Positions 13,427 to 26,000 of a stretch of 64,000 nucleotides of DNA are shown here, piece by piece; positions within the stretch are counted from its first letter, which is position 1; every line of letters starts with the position of its first letter. Source of the DNA: Ophiodon elongatus (lineage: Eukaryota > Chordata > Actinopteri > Perciformes > Hexagrammidae); contig JACSYO010000566.1 of NCBI GenBank assembly GCA_016806645.1, positions 886,001-950,000 of the forward strand, written 5' to 3'. A model generated the notes under the pieces. It did not search any database. It was not told the origin of the DNA and worked only from the letters and a program-made list of their open reading frames with translations. Made by a program: the position numbers and the translations under genes.

Positions 13427-13429
<3 letters not shown>

Positions 13430-13498
<69 letters not shown>

Positions 13499-13526
13499 TT
13501 GTGTATGTGTATGTATGTGTGTGTAT
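13430..13526. repeat. (GT)n / GTAT compound microsatellite
   Basis: Pure GT for about 67 bp, then GTAT-type units, followed directly by a nine-G run. Confidence 0.96.
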
Positions 13527-13529
13527 GGG

Positions 13530-15430
13530 GGGGGGAGCAGTCAGCCTCGTTTCAGTGACCTTGTTTAATTCAGCACATATACATCGCAACGCTCTCACAC
13601 ACGCACAGCCGCACACAGCCAGAGGCATGACGCACAGTCATGCGCACACACATGCTTACAGTCGTGCGCGCAGGCACACAACATGGACGTGAAAACACAC
13701 TCAAGCGTGCTTGCCCTGAGGCCGAGGACATATTTTGTCATTGGTGCTTATCAACGGATATAAACCACAGACAAGGAAAGTGTCTATGTGTGCTGCTTAT
13801 GCCGGCTAGTCTACACAGGACATATTTTCTCTTCCAGGACTACGTCCTTGTGCCGCATATATATTACCATTTCATATGGCATATATCAACCCTCAGGCAT
13901 GTGCTCTTCACTTCATCCAGGCAAAGACTACTGGGAATCAATATATTGCTGTGATAATTTCTGACTGGAATCATCATTCATATGATAATGTGGATAGATC
14001 TGTACTCAGAAAATGATTTCCCCCTCTTGATTCACCTTATGTTGCCTGCCACGATAAAAGCAATAAAAGGGGGAAAAAAACACCATGTGAAGCTGATCTA
14101 ATTAAATTGGATGAGCAGTGTGTGGAGATAATAAGAGTAATGAGAGATCCAGCAGTTGGTAAAGGAGGAGATGGGGAAAACATCTTGAAAAGCTGCCTTT
14201 ACAGAACTGGCCAATCCAACTGGTGAGCTCCTACGGTGATGAGCAGAGGCGACCAATCAATTCGCTCATTCTGAGCCTTGGCAACAACCTCACCGGCAAA
14301 GCGAAACAGGAGTGTGATGTGTGAGTGAGCAAGTGTGTGTGGATGGGGGGTTGTCTTTACATCTGTGTGTGTGAAAAGTGTCTATCTGTGCAGTCCTGCT
14401 CCAGAGTGAGTGTGCTGCTCGTAAAGTCTCCGATAACATCTGTCTCGTCTCCTCTGTATTCAGGTCGTGTGTGTGTGAGCTGCCATGTCACACCCACACG
14501 CACACTGTCACGTCTGTTCTGATCTACTGTGTACATTGAAGACTAAAGCTGAGCTGTTTTCATCCAACGAGTGACAGATTAATTGATGACCTCATGAATT
14601 CATTATTACGATCGCCCATAAACACATGAGACACGGGCTGACCTAATACACACACAGGTGTGTGCCTGCATAAATAAGATCGAGCGCAAAATTCGCCCAA
14701 GTTGGTTCGGGCAGAAATTGATTGTAGAACAGCTGATGTACAGATAAATGTCCCTTCTGGCAAAAGTGAAACCAATACAAATCCAGCATAAAGCTGATGG
14801 GGACTTTTGGTTTTCTGAGTAGACCAAGATCAATGTGAGACACGTCATGCCGGGGGAGACTTTTTTGCAGAAAACAGCTTTGTTGAGTCAATAAGTTGAA
14901 AGATGGCCACATTCAAAGTAGATAGATAAGCTGTGAGACTAGTAGCCTACTGCAGGCCACAGCACCGTGGTCATAAAAAAGAAAAAAGAGCAGCACAGAT
15001 ACTCCAATCCATTTCAAACGTGAGGGAGCGGCTGTTTAGGGACAGGGCCGAGGCGGCACGCGTGGTTCATGTCATCTCCATTACCTTACAGGTCTTTTGT
15101 TTGACCCCTTATACACCTGAAATTAGTCTTCATCCTGATTTGCAGATCCTATTTACAATAAATTATAATCCAGGCATAAATCCACCTTAGATAATGCAAA
15201 CTAGAATCTAAAAAAGTAGAGAGTTGACAAGAAATTAGGCGCGAGAGAGGCGAGGGATAGGCTAATGGTCTTTGATAATACTTAAATTGGGGACATTACA
15301 ATTACATGACCAGTAGATGTTGAGGACGCCCCACAATCTGTCAAAATTATCCTAAATTGCCCAAATCTCCAAATCGACACACTCACATACCTCATATTCA
15401 ATATCTTGCTTAGAGTTGTAGGTAAGAGGA
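13530..15430. other. Intergenic DNA
   Basis: A CA/CG-rich degenerate stretch lies at 13580-13700; otherwise unique sequence. No exon or RNA gene was recognised. Confidence 0.55.
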
Positions 15431-15439
15431 ACTATATCA

Positions 15440-16060
15440 CACTACTCTCATGTTTGTATGATACATGTTAAGCTAAAGCCAGTAGCCAGTTTGCAAGCTA
15501 GTAAGCTACCTTAGCACAAAACAGTGATAGCAAAACTCCAGGAAGTAAAGCCGAATAGGCTTTAGTGCGGGGCTACCTTGTGATTGACGTGTAGCTATCC
15601 AGCTGTGAGCTAACCGTGTTTTTGTCTCAAAACGTAAACTCTTTCAAAGTGTGTTTTCAGTCACATGAAAAGTTAATTATAATATTGTAGTCGCCTACAA
15701 ATGTCTTATTCAGTTGTTTTGACGGGATTAAACAACGAGATTTACAGATATAAGAAACTAGAGTCAGTAACAGTAAACAGCTAGCCTGGCTCTGTCTAAT
15801 AGTAAAATATCCTCCAAACAGGACCACAAAAGCTCAGAAATTCAAGTATTATATAGCGCTTTTTACATCCATACAAAAAACAAAGTGTTAAAACAAAGGT
15901 TTTACGGGGTGTCATGTGCTGGAATAGCTTCGCTTAGCTTAGCATAGCATAATATCTGCCCACCAGGACCTTTAAAGCCAAGCTAACCGCCTCCCGGTTG
16001 TAATCTTATATTTATTGCACAGGCATGAAACTCCAGTACTCAAGATCCTGATTTATTTTA
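15440..16060. mobile_element. Foldback-family repeat copies
   Basis: AACAGCTAGCCTGGCTCTGT at 15777, GCTTAGCTTAGCATAGCATA near 15933 and AAGCCAAGCTAACCGCCTCC near 15977 are arm blocks of the same family as 34350-34792 and 42840-43545. A further partial copy may start at 15470 (TTAAGCTAAAGCCAGTAGCC). Confidence 0.55.
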
Positions 16061-16527
16061 GAGCTCTATAGGCTGTAGTTTTGGCTCTCAGCAGCTGATA
16101 GTGGGAGCTGACAGGGAGGGGAACCCTGCTATCTCTTCCCTCCTGTCAACAGAGTACTGCCTGCGATTCAGGCCGTGAGTCAACGCTTTGAAAGAGGAGA
16201 TAAAGCCCCGGCCTCCCACGTGTGCAGACGAAGCTTCAGATGCCAAATTCAAGTGTGTATTGACACTATTTGTTTTAGAAATTTTGGGGAGGGGGGATTA
16301 GAGAGTTTGGAGGTTGGAGTCTAGACATGTATCTGTCAAGAAGTCTGTTTCGTGTGTACGTGCTGAATCTCCGCGTGTGCGTAGGACTGATGCTGAACAC
16401 AGAGACAGGTGTCGCCCCTTAACTGTGGCCTCTTGCCTCCTCTCTGTGGCATCATCCGGCGAGCAGTTGTCAGCCCTGATGGGGGTCTGCGTTTGTCACT
16501 GGCCTACATCACAGAGGGAGAGAGAGC

Positions 16528-16558
<31 letters not shown>

Positions 16559-18751
16559 CTACGCACGTGCACTCGTGTACATAACGTGTGTTTGTGTGAG
16601 TGTACAGTAGCTGTGAGTCACACTGTGTGGGGGCTGCAATGCATCTGCGCCCAGCACGACAAATGTGTACCGCTTGACTCTATTTCAAGTCCACAACCAC
16701 ATCCCATATGGTGTCAGCTTTGCACACTGTGATATAGGGCCTGCTCGGTTTTGCCGAGAGATGAATGAAAGGTGTGGAATTCGGATCGCATGTTTTACTG
16801 GCCCTGTACAGGGTCACCCGTTCACTCCATTTCAGAACAGATCTGGTGTTTGAACGACCTACGCAAAGGGTGGCCGTCGTTTTTTGAATTTGGTGATGGT
16901 GAATGAGCAGGACTCCTACATTAGAAGTAGCAATGAGCAAGTGGGGGACAAAATGTACTCATTTGAGAATATGTATTTCTATTCAATTCAACCAGAATCT
17001 TTCATGTTTTATTCTCGAAATCCGTCCTCAGTAATCGTCAGTTATGCTCGGTTGCAAGTGCAGAGGTGATCACCGTCAGTTCAAGCGTCGATGTGGCAGA
17101 CAGGTTAATGGTGAACAACTGCCACCACCTGGTGAAGTTTAAAATTACACTCACCTTGACATCATTATTACTCTGACATCGTGTTCAGTTATGTCAACTG
17201 CAATGTGAGCATAATTACATCAGGGCTTTGTCATTGAGATGATTCATAGCTTGTGTTTTTTTATTTATGTCATGCTCCAGAAAAGCTGCAATACAAGTTA
17301 AACCGTATGACTTCAGCTAAAAACAATTTCACTGCAGCAGCAGGATGAGTATCATCAACCTAAGTAAGAACTCTCTGCACAAAACATCATGCAACAAAAT
17401 GATGTTTCCAAGCCGTGCATAAGTACGCCTTTACCATTCGTGTCTTGTGTCAATATTTCCGAAAGCCAGAAACGCACCGTTCATTATCCCTCCAACTTCT
17501 GCTGAGTGTGGGTTCGGCTTTCAAGGAGACTGGGAATTGCGCATAAGAGAGACCCATAAGAGGTTGAGTGAATCACCCACAACAGAGTAATCACAGTTTG
17601 TATTCCTCTCTGAGACATTTGTCAAGTAGCAAACTAATATTGAAGCTTAAGTGCCTCCGTGCATTGAAGTATCCTTCTGCCACGCCGTTATCCTTTACAT
17701 GGAAGAAGTGGTAAACACAGATGGTACCGTGAGGGTAAATATGTGCTTGCATGAATGTCCGATCGACACCATTTCACTACACTACGGAGTGTTACGGAGG
17801 GTAAAGCCTCTGGCGTGAAGACGGTATATGTGACCCTTGTGTGGTGATCGGGTTAGCCGGGTTAAACAGACCCAGGACAAGTTTGGTGCCATTTAGATCA
17901 CAGAAGCACGTTCTAAAAAAGACCAAAAAGAGGCAACCCGAACGCATTACTTTTTCTTGCCACTGTGACCCAGTAAGACCTCCTGGTCGGTGATCCTTCC
18001 AGCTCTCTGTGGCGTACTTATGAGCACCACCCTTGTGTTTGCTGCCATTGTCAGCTTCCATTTGAGGAGTTCCTTTCCCATGGCTGTGCGGTGTGATTGC
18101 ATTATCCCTGGTGATGTTGTGGCCCTGCATCACATAAACCCCCACCTAACAGGTGTGGTACTTAGAGCTAGGAGAGGTATGGAGAAGAAAAAATATCCAC
18201 CAGTTTGTCGGTTATAAAATAATTTTTATCCAAAACCTCTTCTCCTACTCTCTCTCTCTCATGGAAGTGCCAAGATATGGGACCTCACCAGATTTCCAAG
18301 TGGAAGAAGTCTAGCCTCGGGCCTCAGGAGTGTGACTCCATAGAACATGAGTCGCTATGCATTAAACATGGTTCGCACCATAGACACCAGTAGTGAGAAA
18401 CAGGGACTTTGTTGTATGACCAGTGATTTATTGCTCAATATGCTGCACTTGGAAAAAACGCTAATATCTTACTCCTGGGAGTCTGCCAATTTTCTCTGTG
18501 TCTCTCTTCATAAGTAGACACATTAACATTTCTCACTTTCTATTTGCTCTCCTCTCCTCTTTGGTAAGAATGTGTGAATAAGCACTGAACAAACAAGTCA
18601 TTTATTCTCGCGGTGACTTTGCTATGTGTGTAATATCTTGAATAATGGAGAACCATCCATCCTCTGTCTGCGGCTCAATCTATCAACACAAAGGTCGGGT
18701 GAGATACAAACACATACAGTGGTTGTCTCCGGGGTCATCATGTCCCTGGTG

Positions 18752-18754
<3 letters not shown>
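16061..18754. other. Intergenic DNA
   Basis: (GA)n lies at 16516-16553. The segment 17790-18180 is unusually free of stops on the minus strand (117 codons, starting MGVYVMQGHNITRDN), but I do not recognise a family and see no splice structure. No other gene evidence was found. Confidence 0.5.
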
Positions 18755-18827
<73 letters not shown>

Positions 18828-18838
18828 TGTGCGTGTGT
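18755..18838. repeat. (GT)n microsatellite
   Basis: About 84 bp of GT with GC substitutions near the end. A 14-G run follows at about 18924-18937. Confidence 0.96.
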
Positions 18839-19029
18839 CCTCTTCCTCTTCACAGCTACATAATCATTTCACAGCAGATCTGATACAGGACGATGTTCTC
18901 CCCAGAGAGCAACCAGAGAGAGGGGGGGGGGGGGGGCAAGAGATGCTTCAAGAGTTACGTCATCATCTCCTGTGCAGTAAAACTCAGTCGCACACACAGG
19001 AAAAAAATAAAAACACAACACGTGTCCAC

Positions 19030-19513
19030 CGTCTAAAATTGAAGCACTTGAGGGATCCGCGGCGGTCGCGTGGCACATCGGCGCTCCAGGAGGTGACAGG
19101 AGAGCGGGATGGATCATTCTCAGCAAGCATTTTATCAGTCACAATAACAAGCCCCCCCCTCCCCCTCCCCCTCCTCCTCCCCCTCCTCCTCCTCCTCCTC
19201 CCTCTTTCCCCCATGGCGTGTTGGGACGGAGAGAGCGCGCACGCGACGCTCATTCGGTGACAAAGCGCCACTAATCTCTTGATCCATCTTTCATCGTGAT
19301 TGCTACTGTACACGGCTCGCTCCAGGGAGCGACTGGGGGCCGGGAAAAGGGAGGCTGGGTGACGGGGGGGGGAGGGAAGAGGTGATGGGGGGGGGGGGTA
19401 CATGCGGGTGGCACACTGGTGTCAACGTCACGCATGTGCAAGAGGAAGTAAGCTGATCTATAGTAGGTGCCACAGTAACATACATATGTTAACCTATTGA
19501 AAAGTATCCATCT

Positions 19514-19566
<53 letters not shown>

Positions 19567-20010
19567 CTGCCACGCATGCTCAGTGTTTCGTCTCCAGGCC
19601 CTCTTTGCTGCCAATGTGTGAGTGAACAACTGAACTAGCCCCACAGTGACTAACTGTATCGCCGCTGATCGAACGCACGCGCCCACATCACCACGATCAA
19701 CGTGAAAGGTTCAAACTAATTTAAGAACTCGCCCTGAAAGGTGAGCTGGCTGAATGATGCTCATTTCAATTCTCGAGCACACGACCGAACAGTCAACGTG
19801 ACTCCGATCGGCTGAGGAGCAGGAACACATGGGAGGGGGGGGGGAGATCGCACGTGCGCTTGCTCCTCCACCCGCCCACGGGTGGACTCCCACCCACTGC
19901 AGGGACACGGGATGTTCTTGGTCCAAGCCTCCTGAAGCACGCCGCACTTTCCACTGCTGTCCCCTCATCTCGCTCACCACAGGAACCTCCACACCCTAAG
20001 CCCTCACGAC
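19030..20010. promoter_or_regulatory. Orphan CpG-rich block
   Basis: Dense CpG (for example GATCCGCGGCGGTCGCGTGG near 19056 and GAGCGCGCACGCGACGCTC near 19232) contrasts with the AT-rich surroundings. It includes a CCTCCT tract at 19153-19206, G-runs at 19364-19398, (GT)n at 19515-19563 and a near-palindromic GCACGTGCGC at 19850. It looks like a CpG-island promoter or a hypomethylated element. No coding exon on either strand is recognisable. In mammals lsmem1 lies beyond ifrd1 on this side, but I cannot identify it here. Confidence 0.4.
19515..19563. repeat. (GT)n microsatellite
   Basis: About 24 GT units inside the CpG-rich block. Confidence 0.95.
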
Positions 20011-21330
20011 ACACAACTGAAACTAATTATTGGTTAAACTGAAGATACCTCACCACATCTCTTGCTCCTCATTTTTCCCTCTTAATTACCCGAGTAATGC
20101 GTTTGTTTTTGTTTTTTTTCTCCTTTGCAAACAACAGACTGGGATGAAATATGACTAATAACAATGGGCCATTAGCATTCTGCACGTTCCTTTCTTCGCC
20201 CAAAGAGAGGGAGGATCTAATCAAATGATAATAGTTATCTACAGAGAAAGCCATGAATGCTGGGGGAATTTGTTTTTTCAAACCGGAAAATCAACACTGA
20301 AACTTATATGGGTTTTAATAGCAAGTATTAAATCATCCAGTAAAACGCTGTTGGATCAGATTTCAAGCGGCTGCAATCAATATTTTCAGATTAACAATGG
20401 CTTAAATGATTACGTGTATGTGAGAGGGGACGACAGTAGTGATGAACCCTCAGCTCTACAGGTCCTTTTAGCATCTAGCTATCTATCAAGTTGCACTGTG
20501 GGTAATGTAGGCAGCAGTTTTTGACAGGGAAGAATTATTTGTGGAATAAATACTCTTCTGCTGCATTGATTATGATCACTTTTGTTTAACCATCATGAGT
20601 TCAACAATATCATAGAAGAGCAATGCTAAATCTATGGAGTACTGCTTTTTGCATATTGTCTTATTCAATTGAAACCTGACTCAGCCGGCAATACGGCCTA
20701 GACATCCAAGGCAACCACTGCCAAAAACTAGCTATGCTAGTTTGTGTCATTTTATGTTAATCCATCACCAGCAGGCCTACAAGGTCAATATCTAGCACTT
20801 ACTCAGACTTAGAAAATGCATTTCACATATTTTCCTCTCCGAAGACGAGAAGCAAAGCACTTTCGTTTAAACCCACACATATTCACGAGGCAGATGACTC
20901 CTAACGTAATCAATAACTGCCAGCGCAATTTTGTTCAGTTTAAATTTCTCAGAAATGTGCGTAGCGCGTGCAATTACCTCGCTGAGGTTTGAGCCGTTCA
21001 AAAAGGGAATGAGTGGAATTCTCTCACTCAAGTGTGCAAGGGTTTAAAATGGCACAAAGAAGAATAGCCAGAGGTTGTGTCGACCCCTCGCTTTGCCTCT
21101 CAGGTCACAGCCTCAAACCGCAAGCGTTATGTCAGCCACTGATGTCACGGAGCTGCAGATAAGCCACCCACAACCTTCCATTTGTGGCAGGAGCCAGTGG
21201 TGTGCTCTGGGGGTGGGGGGGGGTGACTGGGCATCACTTGGCTGAGGGAAGGAAGGCAGTCGGTCGGTCCCAGACATATAGGGTTTGATGAAGAGGGAGG
21301 GCTAGAAGGTGAGGCTGATTACCGGGTCTG
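20011..21330. other. Intergenic DNA
   Basis: Unique sequence with no recognisable exon. GCACTGTGGGTAATGTAGGC at 20493 is a phrase common in fish repeats. Confidence 0.5.
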
Positions 21331-21331
21331 A

Positions 21332-21740
21332 ATGTATGACATCACAGTTAAAGGTTACTCTTTGCGTTCTCGGGACTTCCTTATGCTCACTGTCCCAAAA
21401 TGTCAGAACGGAAATGAGAAAAAAAGGGCTTTTGTGTACTCTGCACCCTCATCATGGAACATGTTGCAGAATGATTTAAAACTCAAAAAGGAACTGATAC
21501 CACTTACTGCTTTTAAATATAAAATGAAAGAATTAGAGGCAGATTCCCAAGAATGTAAATGTTTCTTAAAGTAACTCAGTTATGTCACTGCTTCTTAATT
21601 TTGAACTTGTTCTTGTGTTTCTGTCTGTAACTGTGTTTATTATGTTGCTGTCTGTCTAGGCCAGGTCTCCCTCGAAAAAAAAGAGATGTTTAATCTCAAT
21701 GGGACTTATGTGGTTAAATAAAAAAACCCAGAAAGAAAAA
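21332..21740 (+). mobile_element. LINE 3' end with reverse-transcriptase ORF C-terminus
   Basis: An 80-codon frame (21332-21574) ends the ORF2-type protein with the pattern YSLRSRDFLMLTVPKCQNGN, then AFVYSAPSSWNMLQNDLKLK and LTAFKYKMKEL. This is the usual C-terminal tail of fish non-LTR retrotransposon polyproteins. A 3' UTR follows that ends GGTCTCCCTCG, AATCTCAATGGGACTTATGT and GGTTAAATAAA. The copy is 5'-truncated. Confidence 0.7.
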
Positions 21741-22417
21741 AATACTTCACCTGAAGCACTCACTCACTCAACGGGACAAAAGGTTATTGCTGGGACTATG
21801 TGTAGCGTTGCGACATTAACCTTCATCATGTGACACTCGTTATGGACTATTTTTATGGCCCTATTAAAGACATTTTCAAGTGGGACCCCAGTGAGAATAA
21901 CATACCGTGTACAATTCATGTTGGATCGCCAATATTTCCTGTGGACGCGTATCAATAAGCCAAGAGGTTCCATCACAGAGACTCATATTCATGTTGGAAG
22001 ATGGAGGCGGGGTCTCACTGTAATGTCACTGTGCCCTTGGCTGCAAGTTCCTTCACTTTGATATGTTGAAGCAGCAATAAATAAAACGATTTGTACTGTC
22101 CCTTTGCTCAAAACGACCTCCATATTAGGTATAAATCTGCCAGGATTTCAAAGAGAAGCAGACTTCTGCTTCTCAAAACTCATTCCTCTTTCTCCTCTTC
22201 CAGTGAATTTTCAAGTCACTGCCCCCAAAACCTACTGCCATATTTATTGTTAACAATGGGCAATAATGCTTTGAGCAACCCCTGAATGGTTTTCAACTAA
22301 TCTTGGTCCATCAGCATCACTGTGTCAGTTAAGTACAGTACATCTTGTGTAAAAAAAAAAAAAAAAAAGAAAAAGAACAAAACTTAGGGATCCATTTCTT
22401 CCAGCTTTTTTTTTTTT
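21741..22417. other. Spacer between LINE fragment and ifrd1 3' end
   Basis: No gene was recognised. Poly-A runs lie near 22351-22368. A possible alternative ifrd1 polyadenylation signal is at 22248-22243. Confidence 0.5.
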
Positions 22418-22423
22418 TTTATT
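22418..22423 (-). terminator. ifrd1: Candidate ifrd1 polyadenylation signal
   Basis: This is the first AATAAA on the minus strand downstream of the stop codon, about 590 nt away, giving a 3' UTR of ordinary length. It runs into an A-rich tract. A second AATAAA is present at 22248-22243. No transcript evidence is available to choose between them. Confidence 0.4.
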
Positions 22424-23010
22424 TCACCATCCCTTTTTGCTTATATACCCAAAACTAAAAAGACATTACAATATTCAGAGGTTCTACAGAAATAACCTGC
22501 TACGGGTTATCAAGGTAGTGAAACGTAATAGAAATTCGTTAAGGGGTTAGATCAGTCACAGCATGCGTCTCGACATCGCTATGAACTAAGTAGACCTACA
22601 AGGTGCAAGATAAATGCTGACAAAATTATATAACTTAAGTTCTCCACAAAAAAAAAAGAAGAAAAAAAAAAGCCACATGATGAATATTAACATTAGCAGC
22701 AAACAAATATACACTATATGTACAACACCACTGTTGATGTGTGGATACATTAAAGTCATAAAATCTATTGTTTGATTATCAAACGCTCGCCTCCTGCAGG
22801 TTTTAAAAAGGAGGCTACAAAAAGAAAGTTGTGTCCACTACTGTGATAAAGTCACCTTTCAAGTCTACAGAGGGCGAGTGTTTAATATTCAAAAGATAGA
22901 TTTCGATTGGAGGATCACGTGGACACAAAGTCGAGACAATTCATCTAAAAAGCCTGATAAATAGGGTATTAGAGTGAAAAAAAAGAAAGGAAAAAAAAAA
23001 GAAAAAAAGG
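22424..23010 (-). other. ifrd1: Probable ifrd1 3' untranslated region
   Basis: An AT-rich stretch between the ifrd1 stop and the candidate polyadenylation signal, with several A/T runs and no open frame of interest. The extent is inferred from the signal position. Confidence 0.45.
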
Positions 23011-23097
23011 TTAAAATTCTCCCACATCCACTCTCTTGTCCCTGAACTTGCTTCTGGCCTTGGTCCGAGCCTTGAACGCAGCAGAGTTGTGGAGATG
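23011..23097 (-). CDS. ifrd1: ifrd1 coding exon 12 with stop
   Basis: Encodes HLHNSAAFKARTKARSKFRD, then KRVDVGEF and TAA. The basic C-terminus is the most conserved end of the family. The acceptor is GTTCCAG. Confidence 0.95.
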   Translation of the reverse strand, partial: HLHNSAAFKARTKARSKFRDKRVDVGEF

Positions 23098-26000
23098 CTG
23101 GAACAGAGGGGGGGAAAAATTATTCCAAGTAAAAAAAACAAAAAAAAACAGCTTTAATTATACACAGTATGTTTGATCTTGCAACCTTGCCACACAACAA
23201 GGTTTCAAAAAGTGAGATGGAAGAGTTTCAACTTTTTTTTTTAAACACTACAACGTGAGAGTTGAAATGACCCGTACACATACCCTTTCAAAGCGAGAGA
23301 TTTTCATGGCCTTCATTGTGGCTGAATCAACCAGCATCGGTGGTCCCAGTTCAAACACGTCTCTGATGAATTCATTTGCCTTAAGAGAAGGGAATAAAAA
23401 CAAAACTTTAAAAGAAAATACTTCTACCAACCATCACACAATGCAAGCATAACAAAATCTGCGAGACACTAGCTTGCAAATTTTAGATACCGTTTTGTTT
23501 TTTAGGGCTTCTGTGCTCTGAAATATGTTAAATTGTCTCTTCTTCACTTGTGAAATGTTGCACTGTCCCAAAAGCACTGGCTTCCAGCCAGAGAGTGCAG
23601 ACTACTTTCCAAACCAGCTACGTGTAATTACTTTTTTCTTCTGCAATCCGCAACATTATCCTAAATCAAGTTGTAAGTGTTGTCTTCCTGCATCAGGCAG
23701 GCCCACAGATCTTCATTGTCTTTTAGTGCTGTGTCAAGGCAGGAGAAAAGAGCTCCTGTTACATTCCAGCCAACCCCACCCAAACGCATGATTCTGCAGT
23801 GCAATTAAAAAAGGTCAACTCATGTGCATTTAAATTTTCAGTTCGTCATTGACCTATTTATTTCATACTCATTTATTATCGTTTAAATTAAATTAAATTA
23901 AATTAAAATACACATACCTGTAAGTGGTAGTTCATCCCAGAGCCCACAAACTCTCTGAAGGCATCATATGTCCTCTTCCTCACCCAGCTGTCAATGGTCA
24001 TGCGCTCCGTCCCGAAGCGGATGGTCTCAGGCTGAAAGTCACCCTCCTGGAAGAATGTAGATTGGAGGTGAGAAAATACCAGAAACCGATTCTTAAATTG
24101 ACATCCGCAGTCCTCAGAGGTCCTCTTTCTGTGTCTCAACTAAAAAAAACACACAATCTCTGGCTTGTCCACTCTCAGGCACGGAGGAGGAAGAAACATC
24201 TAAAAAGTCAATGAAAACCTTGCAAACCAAGGCCTGGTCAACTGACGACAAGCACCCACCTCAACAGCCTTGAGTACGTCTCTGAACACCGACCGCTGCT
24301 TCCTCTTGTCGGTCTTGGCTCGGTGCTTGTTACAGTCCGTGGCCAACGCGTTCAGTTTGTCACAAAGTTGCTCCCAGTCATCAAACTCAAACTCCTGAAG
24401 GACCAAAGAAAGAAATGCTGCATTCATGACCAATGAAAAAAAAAAAAGCAAGGATAAAGAGACGTACTGTATGCAAAGAGAAAATTTAGGGCAACAACAA
24501 AGACCAAACTGGTCCCTTTTACATCCAGCAACGGTGATTTAGTCCCATCACTGTACTACAGGAATGACAATGAACTTACTGAGTCCATGTCTCTGGCCAA
24601 CTCAAAGAGCAGGGCAATCGTCTCCCCTGCAGCAATCCTCATGTTGACATCATCACTTTCCAGCAATCTTGGCAGTTTAGACAGGTGTCTGCATAACAAA
24701 AACACATGCATTCCAAAATATCAAAAAATATATACATAATTTCCTACATTTTCTCTGTGCTTATCTGGGTCTTGGTTTCGGTAAAATTATATAATGTGTG
24801 GGTCTTACTTGCACAGGATGTCTTTGAGCTGGTTGGCGGTGCAGATAGTGAGCAGCAGTGCCCAGGACAGCAAGGCGTTGGTGTGGAGCTGGCTCGTCTG
24901 GGGACTGATCAAAGGACAGGTACCATCCATCCTCGCGTAGGACCGGGTGAACAGGGTCTCAAAGCACTCCATGGTAGCGTGCACGTCCTAGAGAAACGAA
25001 GCAGCAGAGATCATATGAAACATGGTTATTAAATACTGGAGATGTTCAAAAACACTTTAGAAAAAAAAAAAGAGAAAAAAGTCATCTCAAATAACATGTT
25101 TATAACCAATTACTCAAGGTACATTTTTGAGTTCCGCTGCCAGTGCTGATAACATCACTAATGTGAAGGCGGAATGTTACAACAGAGAGACACTCGTCAA
25201 ACCACAGAAAAGACACCAAAAAGAGATCGAGAACTTACCAAAATGTCATCCTCTGCAACTAGAGTACAGAGGCCCAGACTTGTCGCAACCTGCAAGGTAA
25301 AATAGAGAGATATATTCAGTCAACTTTCCACAGTGTATACACGTTTCAGAGGCAACCCAGACAACCACATCAGGTACTCACAGCCTGTCTGGCTTGTATG
25401 TTGGCTGATCCATCTGCCAGGATGTTTTTGAAGATGGGTTTCAGGGTCTTGAACACCTCCTCGCTCTCGATGCCCGAGCCCAGCTGGATACACAGCAGGC
25501 AGGCCAAAGAAGCTGCTGCTCGCTGCTCCTCGCCTTTGCCTGACAGAGAGGAGGGTGGGCGTTAACGTTTCCCGTCGACTTTACCATATTACCCGGTAAA
25601 TTTGAAACAGATCCCGTTATAATAAAATTACTTTCATGTCCCGATTTAAACCTAGTATTTTATCACTTTGAGAGCCACTGATATTAGAAAAAGGCAACTA
25701 AAAAAAACACCCATCGGCTGTACCATTAGAAAAAAGGACCAGACTATTGAAATAACACTTTAATGATCTTTTCTGGTACCTTTCTTGAGGCAGCGTTCAA
25801 TGCTGTCTGTGATGGTCATCCTTCTCTCGGAGATGAACTCGTACAGGATCCGTGTGGCCATTGCCGTCTTAAGCCCATCCAGTGCCCCTTGTCTGGTCTT
25901 AGCACTGAGGAAACAGATGCAAACATTCGTTATTGCAACAACACATATCATCTCTCTCCTTCAGTATGAAGACATACTGAAGAGGGATGCAGCACAGTGA

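Noticed and set aside
18757..19260. 167-codon frame starting in Cys-Val repeats
   Set aside because: It begins in a (GT)n array and continues through a CpG-rich, stop-poor block. No domain or splice structure is visible.
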